Shown: positions 50,331 through 60,038, numbered from the stretch's first letter. The stretch is DNA of 64,000 nucleotides from an uncultured Alphaproteobacteria bacterium (GCA_934271465.1 CAKQRQ010000001.1:62001-126000), one strand, 5' to 3'. A program made the numbers and translations. Notes: generated by a model from the sequence alone, not told the origin.

Positions 50331-53300
50331 TTATCTGCCGCCTTTTGCTCTGGCGTTCAACGCCAACTGAGAAGCATATTTCTCGTGATTGGCGCAAAGT
50401 CTTGATGCTTTTGCCGTATCCAGCGGACGCAGGGGCTCGTATCCGGACTTTTCGGCAAGAACAATGTAGCCGCCTTTGCCGTCTTCAAGCTTATAGCCCG
50501 TTCCACTTTCCAGAAGTTCGACTTTGAGGTCTGTTCCTTCGGTCTTTTCCTTTACCAATTCAATAAAGGCCTCTTGAGGCTCCGTTCCATTTTGAGCGGC
50601 CAATAAAAAGGCTTTTTGAGCTGTTACACTTCCCGACATATTAATATCGCCTCGGAAGCATCTGTTTATGGTGCCGCATTTGTTCATTATCTCGCCGTAT
50701 GAAGCCTTATCTTCGGCAGAGAGTCTTTCCGGATGGAACTCATATCTGATATTTCCGTTGCCGTCATCAACTCCTGCAAAATAATTTGCTCTTCTTTCAT
50801 CTTGGAACATCGGCGTTTCGACCTCTGTATTGGCTTCTGCCTCAGGTTTTGTTTCAACAACGGGTTCCGGTTCAGGTGTCGGCTCAACAACAGGTTCAGG
50901 CTCTGCAACAGGTTCAGGCTCTGCAACAGCCGCCGTTGTGATTTCCGTTAATTCCAAATCTTCTGTCTTGGGTGTCGGGTTTTCGATAATCGGCGCATCG
51001 GGTCTGATGGATTCTTCAAACGCATCAAACTTTTTGGCTTTGCCTGCGCTCATTTCCAAACGCTCTCTCAAGGCCGCAACCTCTTCCGGATTGGCATTTT
51101 CAGAAATATGAATATCAACTTCGTTTTTACCGCCGACCGGAATTGTTGCACCGGATTCGTCAACAGCCGTTACACCGTCTGTATCCCAAACCGTTACTTT
51201 CATACTGCCGTCTTTGCCGAGTTTGATATCTTTGACGCGGCCGTTAACCGTATCGAGATCAGCGCCGGCGTTGTTTCTTTCGGCGGTGTAAACCGTCCGC
51301 AATTTGGCAGACATTTCGTCATATTCGTGCTTAGGCGCAATAATGGTTTCATCCGGCAAGGCACGCCCTTCAGGCAGTTTCTCGAGCTTTGGCAACGGCG
51401 GAAGCGCATCGCCGGCATCGTTGTTGTTATCAACAGGTGTGCAAACTTTGTCAATGTTGACTGTTCCGGCGCGCATAATCAACTTAGCCTCAGGATCGAC
51501 CGGACGACCAATAAAGCCCATATCTGTGCTGTATTTTGAAGCTAATTTTATAAACATAGCTTCGGTGTTTTCACCATTGGGACACAACAGAGCTCTCAAA
51601 GCGCTGTCATCTCCTTTATAATGCGCCTGCATAAAAGCCGTGTGAATGGCGTGTTCCGGCGTCATACCTTCGGGCAATTGGACAAAGCCCTCATCAATTT
51701 GTTTGAGCATAGACTCGACCGCCTGATTGGCTGTCATCGGCTGGCCGTTTTCAGTCGCAAAGACTTCGACCAAACGATTATATTGGTTCATATTGTGAAT
51801 ACGATGTTCATAAAAAGCCTGAACACTCTCGTCTGTTGTCAAGCCGCCGCTCAAACCGGAAACCTGCTGATAAGCCATGCCGTTTTTACCCAAGACATGG
51901 GTTTCGATAATACCGCTGCCATGGTCTTTTTCATAGATGATATCGCCAACCTGCGGAACATCAGGCTCTGCCACAGGTGCCTCAGCAGACGGTTCAGCAG
52001 CAACCGGTGTCTCAACAGACGGCGTCTCAGCTGCCGGAGCATCTGTAACAGGCGCATCAACACCCGCCGGATTAACAACGCCGTCAACCGTATTTGTAAT
52101 TGCATCGGAATCGGCGCCGTTTCCATTGAAAATATTGCCCAATTTGCTGAACAACCCTTTGGCATCTTCCAGTGTTTCTCCGCCCAACGAACGGTCAGCC
52201 GCCCATGCAGAAGCAGCTAAACTTATCCAAAATGACCGTCTTGCGGCTTTGAGATTGCTCTTGTTTTCATCCGTCTGATTTTTCTTATAATCATTTTTTG
52301 CAAATATCAGGCTTGTTGTCTGAGCCGACATGGACGACCCCATACGTCCCAAACTGGAGATGACTTTTGCTCCCGCTGTATCCAAGCCCATTGAGAAGCC
52401 GCCAAATCCGGCCGCCGCGCCGATGATACCGCCGACAACGCCCCAACCGACCTGACTTTTAAATTTTTTATCTTTTTTCTTAATCTGCCAGGCCAATTTG
52501 AGCGCTTTGCCAAATTTGAGCTTTTGTCCGGCGCTTTCAGCCGCCGCCTGCTGTCTTTTGACCTCGGTCACAATCGGCCAGATAGCCTTACTTGCGGCAG
52601 AATAAACGGCATAAGCTCCGACCGCCGGCAAAGCTATTTCAGCACTGGCTAATGAGGCAGCCCACATACCAGCTGTTGCCAGCGTATTTGTCAAATACTG
52701 CCATTTATTTTCTTTGATGTTTTTAACAACGGCGCGGGACACTTTGTAACGATCACCCCACAGTTTAACAGCCCCATCTCTGAATGAGTTCAGTTTTTTG
52801 GCCAACTGCGATTTGCCCTGCCCGATTTTGGTTTCCAAAATATCCTTAAACTTGCTGACTTCAATATCTGTATCGGCGCAAGCTGTTACAATTTGGTCGG
52901 TCTTAACTGTCAGATTTTTACCGCTGACCCAATCGTTAACCGCATCCTCAACGGCTTGCTGACGTCTTTGGACATAGGCTTTCATCTTGGATTCGTCTTG
53001 CTGTTCTTCAACTGTCGGCGCCTCAAAAGAAGAAGCAACCGCAGCCACACCCATTTTGGCGATAAACAGGTCGTTAACCTTGTTTATCAACTGAGTGCGT
53101 TGGTCTTTCTTAGAGGAGAGCAGATATTTGATATTGCCGATGTTTTCCTTATGAATCTCAAGCTTGGCCGCCTCAAAAACCATCTCTAAATTTTTCTTGA
53201 AAGCATCTTCATCTCTGAGTGTATCATCATTTTCAACCATCCGGACATTAGAGAGCATATCTTTCAGATTGCTGAATTCCTCAGAAACGGCGCCGTTTTC

Positions 53301-53963
53301 GTTAAACAACCGAACGCTGTTCAGATGCTCGCTCAATGTCATATCATTTTTGTTCAGGACTTCAACACTTTGGTTAAGACCGTTTCCTTCCTCGTAAGAT
53401 TTGAAAACCTGATCAAGCTTTTTCTGTGCCTTTTCTTTTTTCTCAGCATCATCCATATGATCAACCAAGTGTTGAGCGGCTTCTATCTCGTGGATAGAGA
53501 GCAGCACTTTGTCGTTGATAACCCCGTCAATAGCTTGTTCGGCTTTCTTTTGAACATGAGCCTGCGCTTCTTTGACTTTTTCATCATTCGGAAAAATTTG
53601 GAACAAGCCCTGAATATTGTCCAGTTCGCCGATAGTTAATTTCTGTTCGGGATTCTTATTGATATCTTCAGCCATCGCCAAAGCTGTTTCCTTGGTTTCT
53701 TTTTCCATCTGCTTGGCATAGGGCGTGCCTTCAAAAATACCTGCAACCTTTTTGTAGTCATAGAAATACTTTGGCTCGATTTCGAGCTCCTTGGCATATT
53801 TTTCATAAAAAGCATCAAGAAGAGCTTTTTGCGTTGCGTCGCCTCTCAACAGACGGACAGCTGCTAACAGCTCATCCTTACTGTAATTAATATAAGAGCC
53901 GGATTCCAAAATGGAGCGTGCTTCCGTCGGAGTCATTGCATTAAAAACCATATCATTTGCCAT
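50331..53963 (-). CDS. Giant membrane-inserting protein B of unknown family
   Basis: A 1,210-residue protein with the same plan as its neighbour A: a helical amino-terminal region (about 1-415), glycine/alanine-rich hydrophobic segments at about 430-590 (NTLATAGMWAASLASAEIAL, GWGVVGGIIGAAAGFGGFSM), then a Pro/Glu/Ala-rich tail with many V-A-E-P repeats, ending LALNARAKGGR. The C-terminal part NGNIRYEFHPERLSAEDKAS aligns with GNIKVEYHM...NPEHRAAYD of protein A, so the two look paralogous. There is no signal peptide and no known enzyme motif. It has a normal ATG. Possible roles such as a secreted effector or a large envelope scaffold are speculation. Confidence 0.8.
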   Translation of the reverse strand: MANDMVFNAMTPTEARSILESGSYINYSKDELLAAVRLLRGDATQKALLDAFYEKYAKELEIEPKYFYDYKKVAGIFEGTPYAKQMEKETKETALAMAEDINKNPEQKLTIGELDNIQGLFQIFPNDEKVKEAQAHVQKKAEQAIDGVINDKVLLSIHEIEAAQHLVDHMDDAEKKEKAQKKLDQVFKSYEEGNGLNQSVEVLNKNDMTLSEHLNSVRLFNENGAVSEEFSNLKDMLSNVRMVENDDTLRDEDAFKKNLEMVFEAAKLEIHKENIGNIKYLLSSKKDQRTQLINKVNDLFIAKMGVAAVASSFEAPTVEEQQDESKMKAYVQRRQQAVEDAVNDWVSGKNLTVKTDQIVTACADTDIEVSKFKDILETKIGQGKSQLAKKLNSFRDGAVKLWGDRYKVSRAVVKNIKENKWQYLTNTLATAGMWAASLASAEIALPAVGAYAVYSAASKAIWPIVTEVKRQQAAAESAGQKLKFGKALKLAWQIKKKDKKFKSQVGWGVVGGIIGAAAGFGGFSMGLDTAGAKVISSLGRMGSSMSAQTTSLIFAKNDYKKNQTDENKSNLKAARRSFWISLAASAWAADRSLGGETLEDAKGLFSKLGNIFNGNGADSDAITNTVDGVVNPAGVDAPVTDAPAAETPSVETPVAAEPSAEAPVAEPDVPQVGDIIYEKDHGSGIIETHVLGKNGMAYQQVSGLSGGLTTDESVQAFYEHRIHNMNQYNRLVEVFATENGQPMTANQAVESMLKQIDEGFVQLPEGMTPEHAIHTAFMQAHYKGDDSALRALLCPNGENTEAMFIKLASKYSTDMGFIGRPVDPEAKLIMRAGTVNIDKVCTPVDNNNDAGDALPPLPKLEKLPEGRALPDETIIAPKHEYDEMSAKLRTVYTAERNNAGADLDTVNGRVKDIKLGKDGSMKVTVWDTDGVTAVDESGATIPVGGKNEVDIHISENANPEEVAALRERLEMSAGKAKKFDAFEESIRPDAPIIENPTPKTEDLELTEITTAAVAEPEPVAEPEPVVEPTPEPEPVVETKPEAEANTEVETPMFQDERRANYFAGVDDGNGNIRYEFHPERLSAEDKASYGEIMNKCGTINRCFRGDINMSGSVTAQKAFLLAAQNGTEPQEAFIELVKEKTEGTDLKVELLESGTGYKLEDGKGGYIVLAEKSGYEPLRPLDTAKASRLCANHEKYASQLALNARAKGGR

Positions 53964-54137
53964 AGTTGTTTCCTCATAGAGATTGGGTTTTCATCACTAA
54001 TTGTTAGGAATATACCACAAAAATTCAGCCACTTCAACAGTTTTTTGTCAATTTTTGCAATTTTTCTTTTAAAAGTGATTCTAACGCTTATTTTTTAGGC
54101 ATTATGGCACAGAAAAGTTAATAAATCATGAGAGGGA

Positions 54138-54162
54138 GGCCCGGAGCAAGCCTGAATATGAC
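54138..54162 (-). repeat. REP-like repeat, copy 3 (diverged, inverted)
   Basis: The minus strand reads GTCATATTCAGGCTTGCTCC followed by GGGCC, sharing GTCATATTC and GGCTTG with the copies at 23658 and 26155. It lies next to the long palindrome at 54186-54312. The bases 53964-54137 before it show nothing recognisable beyond the upstream region of gene B. Confidence 0.5.
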
Positions 54163-54185
54163 TTATTTTTCCTTTCCGAGCCTTT

Positions 54186-54312
54186 AAAAAAGGCGGATAG
54201 TGGAATTTATAGAGTAATTTGAAAGGTGGAAAAAATTTTAGCGTAGATGAGCCTACGTGAATTTTTTCCACCCCGTGCAAATTGCTCTAGAAAACCGCTA
54301 GACGCCTTTTTT
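54186..54312. repeat. Long imperfect palindrome of about 127 bp
   Basis: The arms begin AAAAAAGGCG and end CGCCTTTTTT. Inside are AGAGTAATTTG / CAAATTGCTCT, then the perfect 13-bp pair GGTGGAAAAAATT / AATTTTTTCCACC, and the centre GCGTAG-ATGAGC-CTACG. The right arm overlaps the trpS stop codon. On the minus strand the structure ends in a T run, so it could also terminate trpS. Confidence 0.75.
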
Positions 54313-55318
54313 ACTGGTTTCCGAATACGGCGTCTTTCAGTCTCTTCAATGTTGCTTGCGCAACCGGACGGGCTTTGGCTGCGCCGTCTTCCAGCAAACC
54401 CTCGACCTCTTCAAAATGCGCCATATAGTAATTGTATTTTTCTCTGGCCTCTTTGACTTCGTTAATCACAGCCTCAAGCAACATATTTTTGATATGCCCG
54501 TAACCAAGCCTGCCCTCGCGCAGACCATCGCCCATTTCTTTGAGCTGTTCAGGGGTCGCAATGGCCTTATAAATTTCATAAACCAAGATTTCATCCGGAT
54601 TTTTGGGCTCTTCCATCGGGCGCGAATCGGTTTTGATTGAAAAAATTGCTTTTTTGATGGATTTATCGTCTTCAAACAACGGAATAACATTACCATAAGA
54701 TTTACTCATTTTGCGCCCGTCCAGCCCCGGAACAACTGCCACATTTTCATCGGCATAATATGTCGGCAAATGAAGCAAAGGTTTGTTGTAGTGGGCGTTA
54801 ATCGCACCGGCAATGTCGCGCGCAATTTCGACATGCTGTATCTGGTCTTTCCCGACGGGCACAATATCTGTATTAAAGGTTAAAATATCCGCCGCCATCA
54901 GGGTCGGATAGGTATAAAGCCCCATATTGATTCCGTCATCGTCGGGTTTGCCGGCCGCGCGGTTTTTGTCAACGGCGGCTTTGTAGGCGTGCGCCTTATT
55001 CATAAAGCCTTTGGGCGTGTAAGCATACAAAATTGTTGTAATCTCTGGGATTTCATGAATATCTGATTGTTTATAAAAAACAGAGTGATTTGTATCCAAC
55101 CCGCATGCCAGATAAATACACGCAATTTCTTTGAGCTTTTGATTTAACACGGCAGGGTCTTTCTCGGCATTTATCGCATGATAGTCGGCAATAAACATAT
55201 AGTGCTCTTTGGCCTTTTTACCCATAGCCAAAGCCGGTTTGATAGCGCCTAAATAATTGCCCAAGTGCGGCGTTCCGGTCGGTTTGACTCCCGTTAATAC
55301 AATCTTATCTTCAAACAT
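54311..55318 (-). CDS. trpS: Tryptophanyl-tRNA synthetase
   Basis: Class I synthetase charging tRNA-Trp. The 335-residue product has the nucleotide-binding signature GVKPTGTPHLGNYLGA (HIGH-like), the tryptophan-pocket stretch ADILTFNTDIVPVGKDQIQH, and the KMSKS loop in GLDGRKMSKSYGNVIPLF. Length is normal. It is divergent from serS. Its last codon lies inside the long palindrome, whose minus-strand side could serve as its terminator. Confidence 0.96.
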   Translation of the reverse strand: MFEDKIVLTGVKPTGTPHLGNYLGAIKPALAMGKKAKEHYMFIADYHAINAEKDPAVLNQKLKEIACIYLACGLDTNHSVFYKQSDIHEIPEITTILYAYTPKGFMNKAHAYKAAVDKNRAAGKPDDDGINMGLYTYPTLMAADILTFNTDIVPVGKDQIQHVEIARDIAGAINAHYNKPLLHLPTYYADENVAVVPGLDGRKMSKSYGNVIPLFEDDKSIKKAIFSIKTDSRPMEEPKNPDEILVYEIYKAIATPEQLKEMGDGLREGRLGYGHIKNMLLEAVINEVKEAREKYNYYMAHFEEVEGLLEDGAAKARPVAQATLKRLKDAVFGNQ

Positions 55319-55410
55319 TTTATATACTTTTCCTCAAATTTCTATTGAATTTATCTTTCAATACAGATACTATGTTTGCCAGCTTAAATCAATAGTTTTA
55401 TAGGGAATTT

Positions 55411-56700
55411 TTGAAAAAAATGTTAGACATTAAGTTTATTGCCGAAAATACGGATTGGGTCAAAAAATCTTTGGCTAAAAAAGGTTTTAAGGAAGAAAAA
55501 GTTGACGAGCTTTTGGCTGTTTATCAGGAATTAAACAAGCTTAAAACCTCTTCTCAAGCACTGTCCGAAGAAAAGAACAAACTCAGCAATTCTATCAAAT
55601 CCGCCGCACCGGAAGAGAAGCAAGCTATCATCGCCAAGAGCAAAGCCATCGGCGAAGAGATGAAGGTCGAACAGGCCAAGCTTGACGAGATTCAGGCCAA
55701 GTTTGATGATATGATTCTGCGGATGCCCAACTATCCGAGCGAAAACTGCCCTGTCGGACCGGACGAAAGCGGCAATGTGGTTTTGCGCAAAGTCGGCACG
55801 CCCCGTCAATTTGACTTTAAGCCCCGCGATCAGGTTGAATTATGCGAGCTGAACGATTGGACGGAAATGGATCGAATCGCCCGTGTTTCGGGTGCTCGCA
55901 CTTATGCCCTCAAAAATGATTTGGCCAAATTGGAACTGGCTATGCATATGATGGTCTTGGATAAACTGCGCGCCCATGGATTTACGGTTATTTCGGTGCC
56001 GTCCATCTCTAAGGAAAAACCCCTTTACGGACAGGGCTATCTGCCTTTTGCCCGCGACGAGATTTATTATATGCCGGCTGATGATGTTTATCTTTCGGGA
56101 ACGGCCGAGCTGATTTTAAACTCTTTGCATGCCGATGAATTGTTGAGCGAAAACGATTTGCCGATTATGTATGCCGGATTTTCGCCCTGCTTCCGCCGCG
56201 AGGCAGGCGCCGCCGGAAAAGACACCAAAGGACTTATCCGCGTGCACCAGTTTATGAAGACGGAACAATTTATTATTTGTAAAGGGGATTTGGCCGAAAG
56301 TGAAAAATGGCACCAAAAGCTCCTTTCAATTTCGGAAGAAGTTTTGCAAGATTTGGAACTTCCCTATCAGGTGTTGGATATTTGCACCGGCGATATGGGC
56401 GCGCCCAAATACCGCCAATATGACTTGGAAGCCTGGCTGCCGAGCCAAAATTGCTACCGTGAAACACACTCCTGCTCCAATATTACCGATTGGCAGGCGC
56501 GCCGCACCAACCTGCGCTACCGCGACAACGCCACCGGAAAGGTCAAATATGCCCATACCCTCAATAATACGGGAATTGCCACACCGCGCGCGCTGGTTAT
56601 GTTTATTGAAAACCACCAAAACGCCGACGGTTCGGTTAATATTCCGGTCAAGCTGCAGCCTTATATGGGGGGCAAGACTGTTATCGGAAAAGGAAAATAA
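55411..56700 (+). CDS. serS: Seryl-tRNA synthetase
   Basis: Class II synthetase charging tRNA-Ser. The 429-residue product has the amino-terminal coiled-coil arm (about 30-100, LSEEKNKLSNSIKSAAPEEK) and the catalytic motifs: VPSISKEKPLYGQGYLPF, GTAELILNSLHADE, FSPCFRREAGAAGKDTKGLI, motif 2 IRVHQFMKTEQF, and motif 3 NNTGIATPRALVMFIENHQN. The start is TTG at 55411 with AGGGA close upstream; an in-frame ATG at 55420 (MLDIKFI, the family's usual opening) is the alternative. A terminator follows. Confidence 0.95.
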   Translation: MKKMLDIKFIAENTDWVKKSLAKKGFKEEKVDELLAVYQELNKLKTSSQALSEEKNKLSNSIKSAAPEEKQAIIAKSKAIGEEMKVEQAKLDEIQAKFDDMILRMPNYPSENCPVGPDESGNVVLRKVGTPRQFDFKPRDQVELCELNDWTEMDRIARVSGARTYALKNDLAKLELAMHMMVLDKLRAHGFTVISVPSISKEKPLYGQGYLPFARDEIYYMPADDVYLSGTAELILNSLHADELLSENDLPIMYAGFSPCFRREAGAAGKDTKGLIRVHQFMKTEQFIICKGDLAESEKWHQKLLSISEEVLQDLELPYQVLDICTGDMGAPKYRQYDLEAWLPSQNCYRETHSCSNITDWQARRTNLRYRDNATGKVKYAHTLNNTGIATPRALVMFIENHQNADGSVNIPVKLQPYMGGKTVIGKGK

Positions 56701-56724
56701 AATTTTTCTTTTTAGCAAAAAATT

Positions 56725-56757
56725 AAGCCCCGTTTTCTAAAATGGGGCTTATATTTT
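56725..56757 (+). terminator. Terminator after serS
   Basis: AAGCCCC ... GGGGCTT with an A/T-rich loop, followed by ATATTTTG. It begins about 25 bases past the serS stop. Confidence 0.65.
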
Positions 56758-56782
56758 GAAGCATGCAAAAGGAATCGACATT

Positions 56783-58336
56783 ATGGAATTTAACCGCCAG
56801 AAAATCCCCTCTTATTTGATGATTTTGACAATCGTTGCCGTTGTCGTTATTTTTAACGTCACTTATTTCATTGACTATATTTCAGCCAATAACGAGAAAA
56901 TTGTTGATTATGCCCTCAGTGACGAGGACGTCAATCCTGTCAGAGAGACGGCTGTGGCCGGTTTGTTCTATCCGGCGGATATGTATCAGCTGGACAAAGA
57001 TTTGGACGGGTATCTCGAAAATGTTCCCTCGACTTTGAGCAACCGTCCGCAGATGCTTATTGTGCCCCATGCCGGCTACAAATATTCGGCCACCGTTGCC
57101 GCACATGCTTACAAGAGGCTTCTTCCGTTTCAGGATAAAATCAAAAATGTCTTTCTTTTGGGGCCGTCGCACAGAGTCTTTGTGAAAGGAGTCGCACTGT
57201 CTCCGGCCAAATATTTTAAGACGCCGCTCGGAAAAGTTTCGGTCAACGAGGCTGTTGTCAAAGAACTGGCCGCCCGCAAAGGACTTTTTCAACTGAATGC
57301 GGCGGCGCACAAAAATGAACATTCGCTTGAAGTGCAGCTTCCGTTTTTGCAAAAAACACTCAAAAACTTTGCGATTATTCCCATGCTTTACGGAGATGTC
57401 TCTCCCAAAGATCTTGCCGCAGCGCTCAAACCTTATTTAGAAAATGATTCTTCCATTTTGATTATCTCGGCTGATTTGTCGCACTATTTGGATTATGAAA
57501 CGGCCGTTCAAACTGATGCGCAAACTGCCGAGAAAATCCAACAATCAACTGCTTTGCAGCCTCATCGCTCCTGCGGCGCAACGGCTATCAACACCGCCAT
57601 GATTTTGGCGCGCGACATGGGGCTTGTGCCGCATCTTTTGGATATGGTCAACTCCGGCGACACCTCAGATGACAAAACGCGCGTTGTCGGCTATGGCGCT
57701 TGGGCTTATGATGAGCCTGAGGACGAGGAAATTCCCGAGGGAATAGCCTTGGAGCAAAAGCATTTGGAAAATTTTGCACGCCACCATAAAAACGAACTTT
57801 TGGAAATTGTCAAAAAATCTTTGGACGCCGCCGTTACATCCAAAGAGCTTTATCACCCTCAAAGAGAAAATGCCCAAGATGTCTTGTTCAACAAGGGCGC
57901 ATCTTTTGTCACACTGACCAAAGACGGAAAATTGCGCGGCTGCATCGGCTCCGTTTTGCCCGAAAAATCCATTGCGGCGGATTTGGCCTATAATGCTTTT
58001 GCGGCAGCTTTGCAAGACAAACGCTTTGCGCCGGTCGAGGCGGACGAGCTCAATAAAATTGACTTTACCATTTCCCTTTTAACAAACTTTGAAGAGATTA
58101 CATTTACGTCTTACGAGGATTTGCTTTCCAAACTCCGCCCGACTGTCGACGGCGTTCTTATCCGAGACGGCAAACGACAAGGACTCTTTTTGCCGGCGGT
58201 TTGGAAAGATATTCCAGACAAGCAGGACTTTATGACCGAATTAAAACTCAAGGCCGGTTTGAGCCCTTCTTATTGGTCAGACAATATTAAAGTTTTCAGA
58301 TTTAGAACCGTGGAGATACAAAATGACAAAAATTAA
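56783..58336 (+). CDS. Membrane-anchored Memo-AMMECR1 fusion protein
   Basis: A protein of about 517 residues joining two families. After an amino-terminal membrane helix (YLMILTIVAVVVIFNVTYFI), a Memo domain spans about 55-320: AGLFYPAD, LIVPHAGYKYSATVAAHAY, LGPSHRVFVKG, HKNEHSLEVQLPFL, ISADLSHYLDY and CGATAINTAMILA. An AMMECR1 domain follows at about 335-517, with the diagnostic KLRGCIGSVLPEKS. In many prokaryotes these two, with a radical SAM protein, form the AmmeMemoRadiSam set; the radical SAM gene is not in the window. The ATG at 56783 has AAAGGA upstream. It overlaps the next gene by 14 bases. Confidence 0.85.
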   Translation: MEFNRQKIPSYLMILTIVAVVVIFNVTYFIDYISANNEKIVDYALSDEDVNPVRETAVAGLFYPADMYQLDKDLDGYLENVPSTLSNRPQMLIVPHAGYKYSATVAAHAYKRLLPFQDKIKNVFLLGPSHRVFVKGVALSPAKYFKTPLGKVSVNEAVVKELAARKGLFQLNAAAHKNEHSLEVQLPFLQKTLKNFAIIPMLYGDVSPKDLAAALKPYLENDSSILIISADLSHYLDYETAVQTDAQTAEKIQQSTALQPHRSCGATAINTAMILARDMGLVPHLLDMVNSGDTSDDKTRVVGYGAWAYDEPEDEEIPEGIALEQKHLENFARHHKNELLEIVKKSLDAAVTSKELYHPQRENAQDVLFNKGASFVTLTKDGKLRGCIGSVLPEKSIAADLAYNAFAAALQDKRFAPVEADELNKIDFTISLLTNFEEITFTSYEDLLSKLRPTVDGVLIRDGKRQGLFLPAVWKDIPDKQDFMTELKLKAGLSPSYWSDNIKVFRFRTVEIQNDKN

Positions 58337-60038
58337 CGGATATGATATTGCTTTAGATGAGGCTGCGCTTGAAGACATCATTCAAAACAAAATGATGCCC
58401 GTTGAGATGATTGACGCCGATTTTGAGGGATACCGCGCACTGGCCGAGGGGGACAAAAAAGCCCTTGCCCATTTGATTAAAGCGGCCAAAATTGTGAATG
58501 AGGTTTCACTTGAGCAAGACCACCCTTTGAACAAATCTCTCAAACAAGGGCTTGAAGCTGCCGCCCCGACAAACACCCATGCCGCCAGCGCGCTCAAGCT
58601 CTTTAATTCCCTGAACGGCGTGGCCGGACTGAACGGGATTAATCCAGAGCCTGTCGAAATTTTTGAGGGCGTTTCTGTTCTCAAAGGACGCAATTTTTAT
58701 CCGGCGGATTTGAGCGCTGATGAATTCCACGCCATTTTGAAAAAAATGATTCAGGCCGGCAAAATTGATGAAGTCAAACAAATCGTTTCGGCGCGAACCA
58801 TGGTCAGGCGTGCCGGCGATGAGCTCAAGGCTATTGACTACACAGCTTATTTTGTAAAAGAATTTTCAGAGATTGCCAACGAGCTGGAAGTCGCCGCGCA
58901 TTACTCAACCGACGAGGCTTTTAATGATTATTTGGGCTGGCAGGCGCAAGCGCTTCTTCAAACCAACGAAGATATGGATATGCTGGCCGATAAACATTGG
59001 GCGGTTCTGCAAGACACACCGCTGGAGTTTACGCTCTCCCGCGAAAATTATGACGATGAACTGACGCCGACCATTTTTGACAACGCGGAACTGGCCGCCC
59101 TTTTGGAGGCACACGGGATTTTGCCGACGCCGAAAGATATGCTGGGCGCCCGCGCGGGCATTGTCAACAAAGCCGGAACAGCGCTCATTCTTAAATTTAA
59201 GGAACAGATGTCTAAGCTGGCCAAACTGATGCCCCTAGCCGACAGATACGAACAAAAAATCGACAATGGCAATGAGGTCAAACAAACCATGGTTGATGTT
59301 GATTTGGCCACACTTCAGGGGGATTATGCCCAATGCCGCGGCGGAATTACAACCGCTCAAAACCTGCCCAATGATGACAAACTCTCTGTCAAGACAGGCG
59401 GCGGACGGCGCAATGTTTATCACAGACAGGTTCGAATGTCCGGCGACAAAGAGCGCACCAAACGCATGCTTGAGGCTTTGCTTGAGAAAGAATTTCATCG
59501 TTATTATGATCCCGAGGCCGAACATATTTTTGTTATCGGGCATGAAAACGGGCATTCTTTGGGACCGGACAGCACCTTTAAAACGGCACTCGGCCTGTAT
59601 CAGCACATTATTGAAGAAAACAAGGCCGATGTGGTATCCATTACTATGATGCCGCAATATGTCAAAGCCGGCGTGATTGACGAGGAAACCCTCAAAAAAG
59701 TTTATGTGACCTGGGTTATGCGGCTGTTGCTTAAAGCTAAGCCGCAGCGGATTCAGCCGCACCGTGTGGGAGATTTGATTCATTTTAACTATCTGCTGTC
59801 TCATGGCGCTATCGAGATGACGCCGGAAAATAAAATCAAATTTAACTTTGACAAATTCCCCGAGGTAATGGGCAAGATTTTGACAGAGACTATTGAGGTT
59901 CAGTTGTCCAAATCTCCGGCGCGGGCGCTCAAATTTATTGAAGATAATTCCGACTGGTCGTCCCTGCACGAGTATATCGCCCAAACTTTGCAAAACCTCG
60001 GGATTAAACCCTATAAGGATATAAGGACTTACTTATAA
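58323..60038 (+). CDS. M49-like zinc metallopeptidase (dipeptidyl-peptidase III-like)
   Basis: The 571-residue product has a zinc-binding HExxH in VIGHENGHSLGPDSTFKTAL near residue 405, followed about 25 residues later by EENKADVVSITMM, which supplies the third ligand. This HExxH ... EExKAD pair is the mark of bacterial proteins related to dipeptidyl-peptidase III (M49), often annotated Zn-dependent hydrolase. True DPP III has a longer HExxxH. No signal peptide, so it should act in the cytosol on peptides. It overlaps both neighbours and is co-translated with sdaA. Confidence 0.75.
   Translation: MTKINGYDIALDEAALEDIIQNKMMPVEMIDADFEGYRALAEGDKKALAHLIKAAKIVNEVSLEQDHPLNKSLKQGLEAAAPTNTHAASALKLFNSLNGVAGLNGINPEPVEIFEGVSVLKGRNFYPADLSADEFHAILKKMIQAGKIDEVKQIVSARTMVRRAGDELKAIDYTAYFVKEFSEIANELEVAAHYSTDEAFNDYLGWQAQALLQTNEDMDMLADKHWAVLQDTPLEFTLSRENYDDELTPTIFDNAELAALLEAHGILPTPKDMLGARAGIVNKAGTALILKFKEQMSKLAKLMPLADRYEQKIDNGNEVKQTMVDVDLATLQGDYAQCRGGITTAQNLPNDDKLSVKTGGGRRNVYHRQVRMSGDKERTKRMLEALLEKEFHRYYDPEAEHIFVIGHENGHSLGPDSTFKTALGLYQHIIEENKADVVSITMMPQYVKAGVIDEETLKKVYVTWVMRLLLKAKPQRIQPHRVGDLIHFNYLLSHGAIEMTPENKIKFNFDKFPEVMGKILTETIEVQLSKSPARALKFIEDNSDWSSLHEYIAQTLQNLGIKPYKDIRTYL

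Noticed and set aside
54095..54280. A 61-codon minus-strand frame before gene B
   Set aside because: Half of it is the arm of the long palindrome and the rest is the REP-like repeat. It has no ribosome site.
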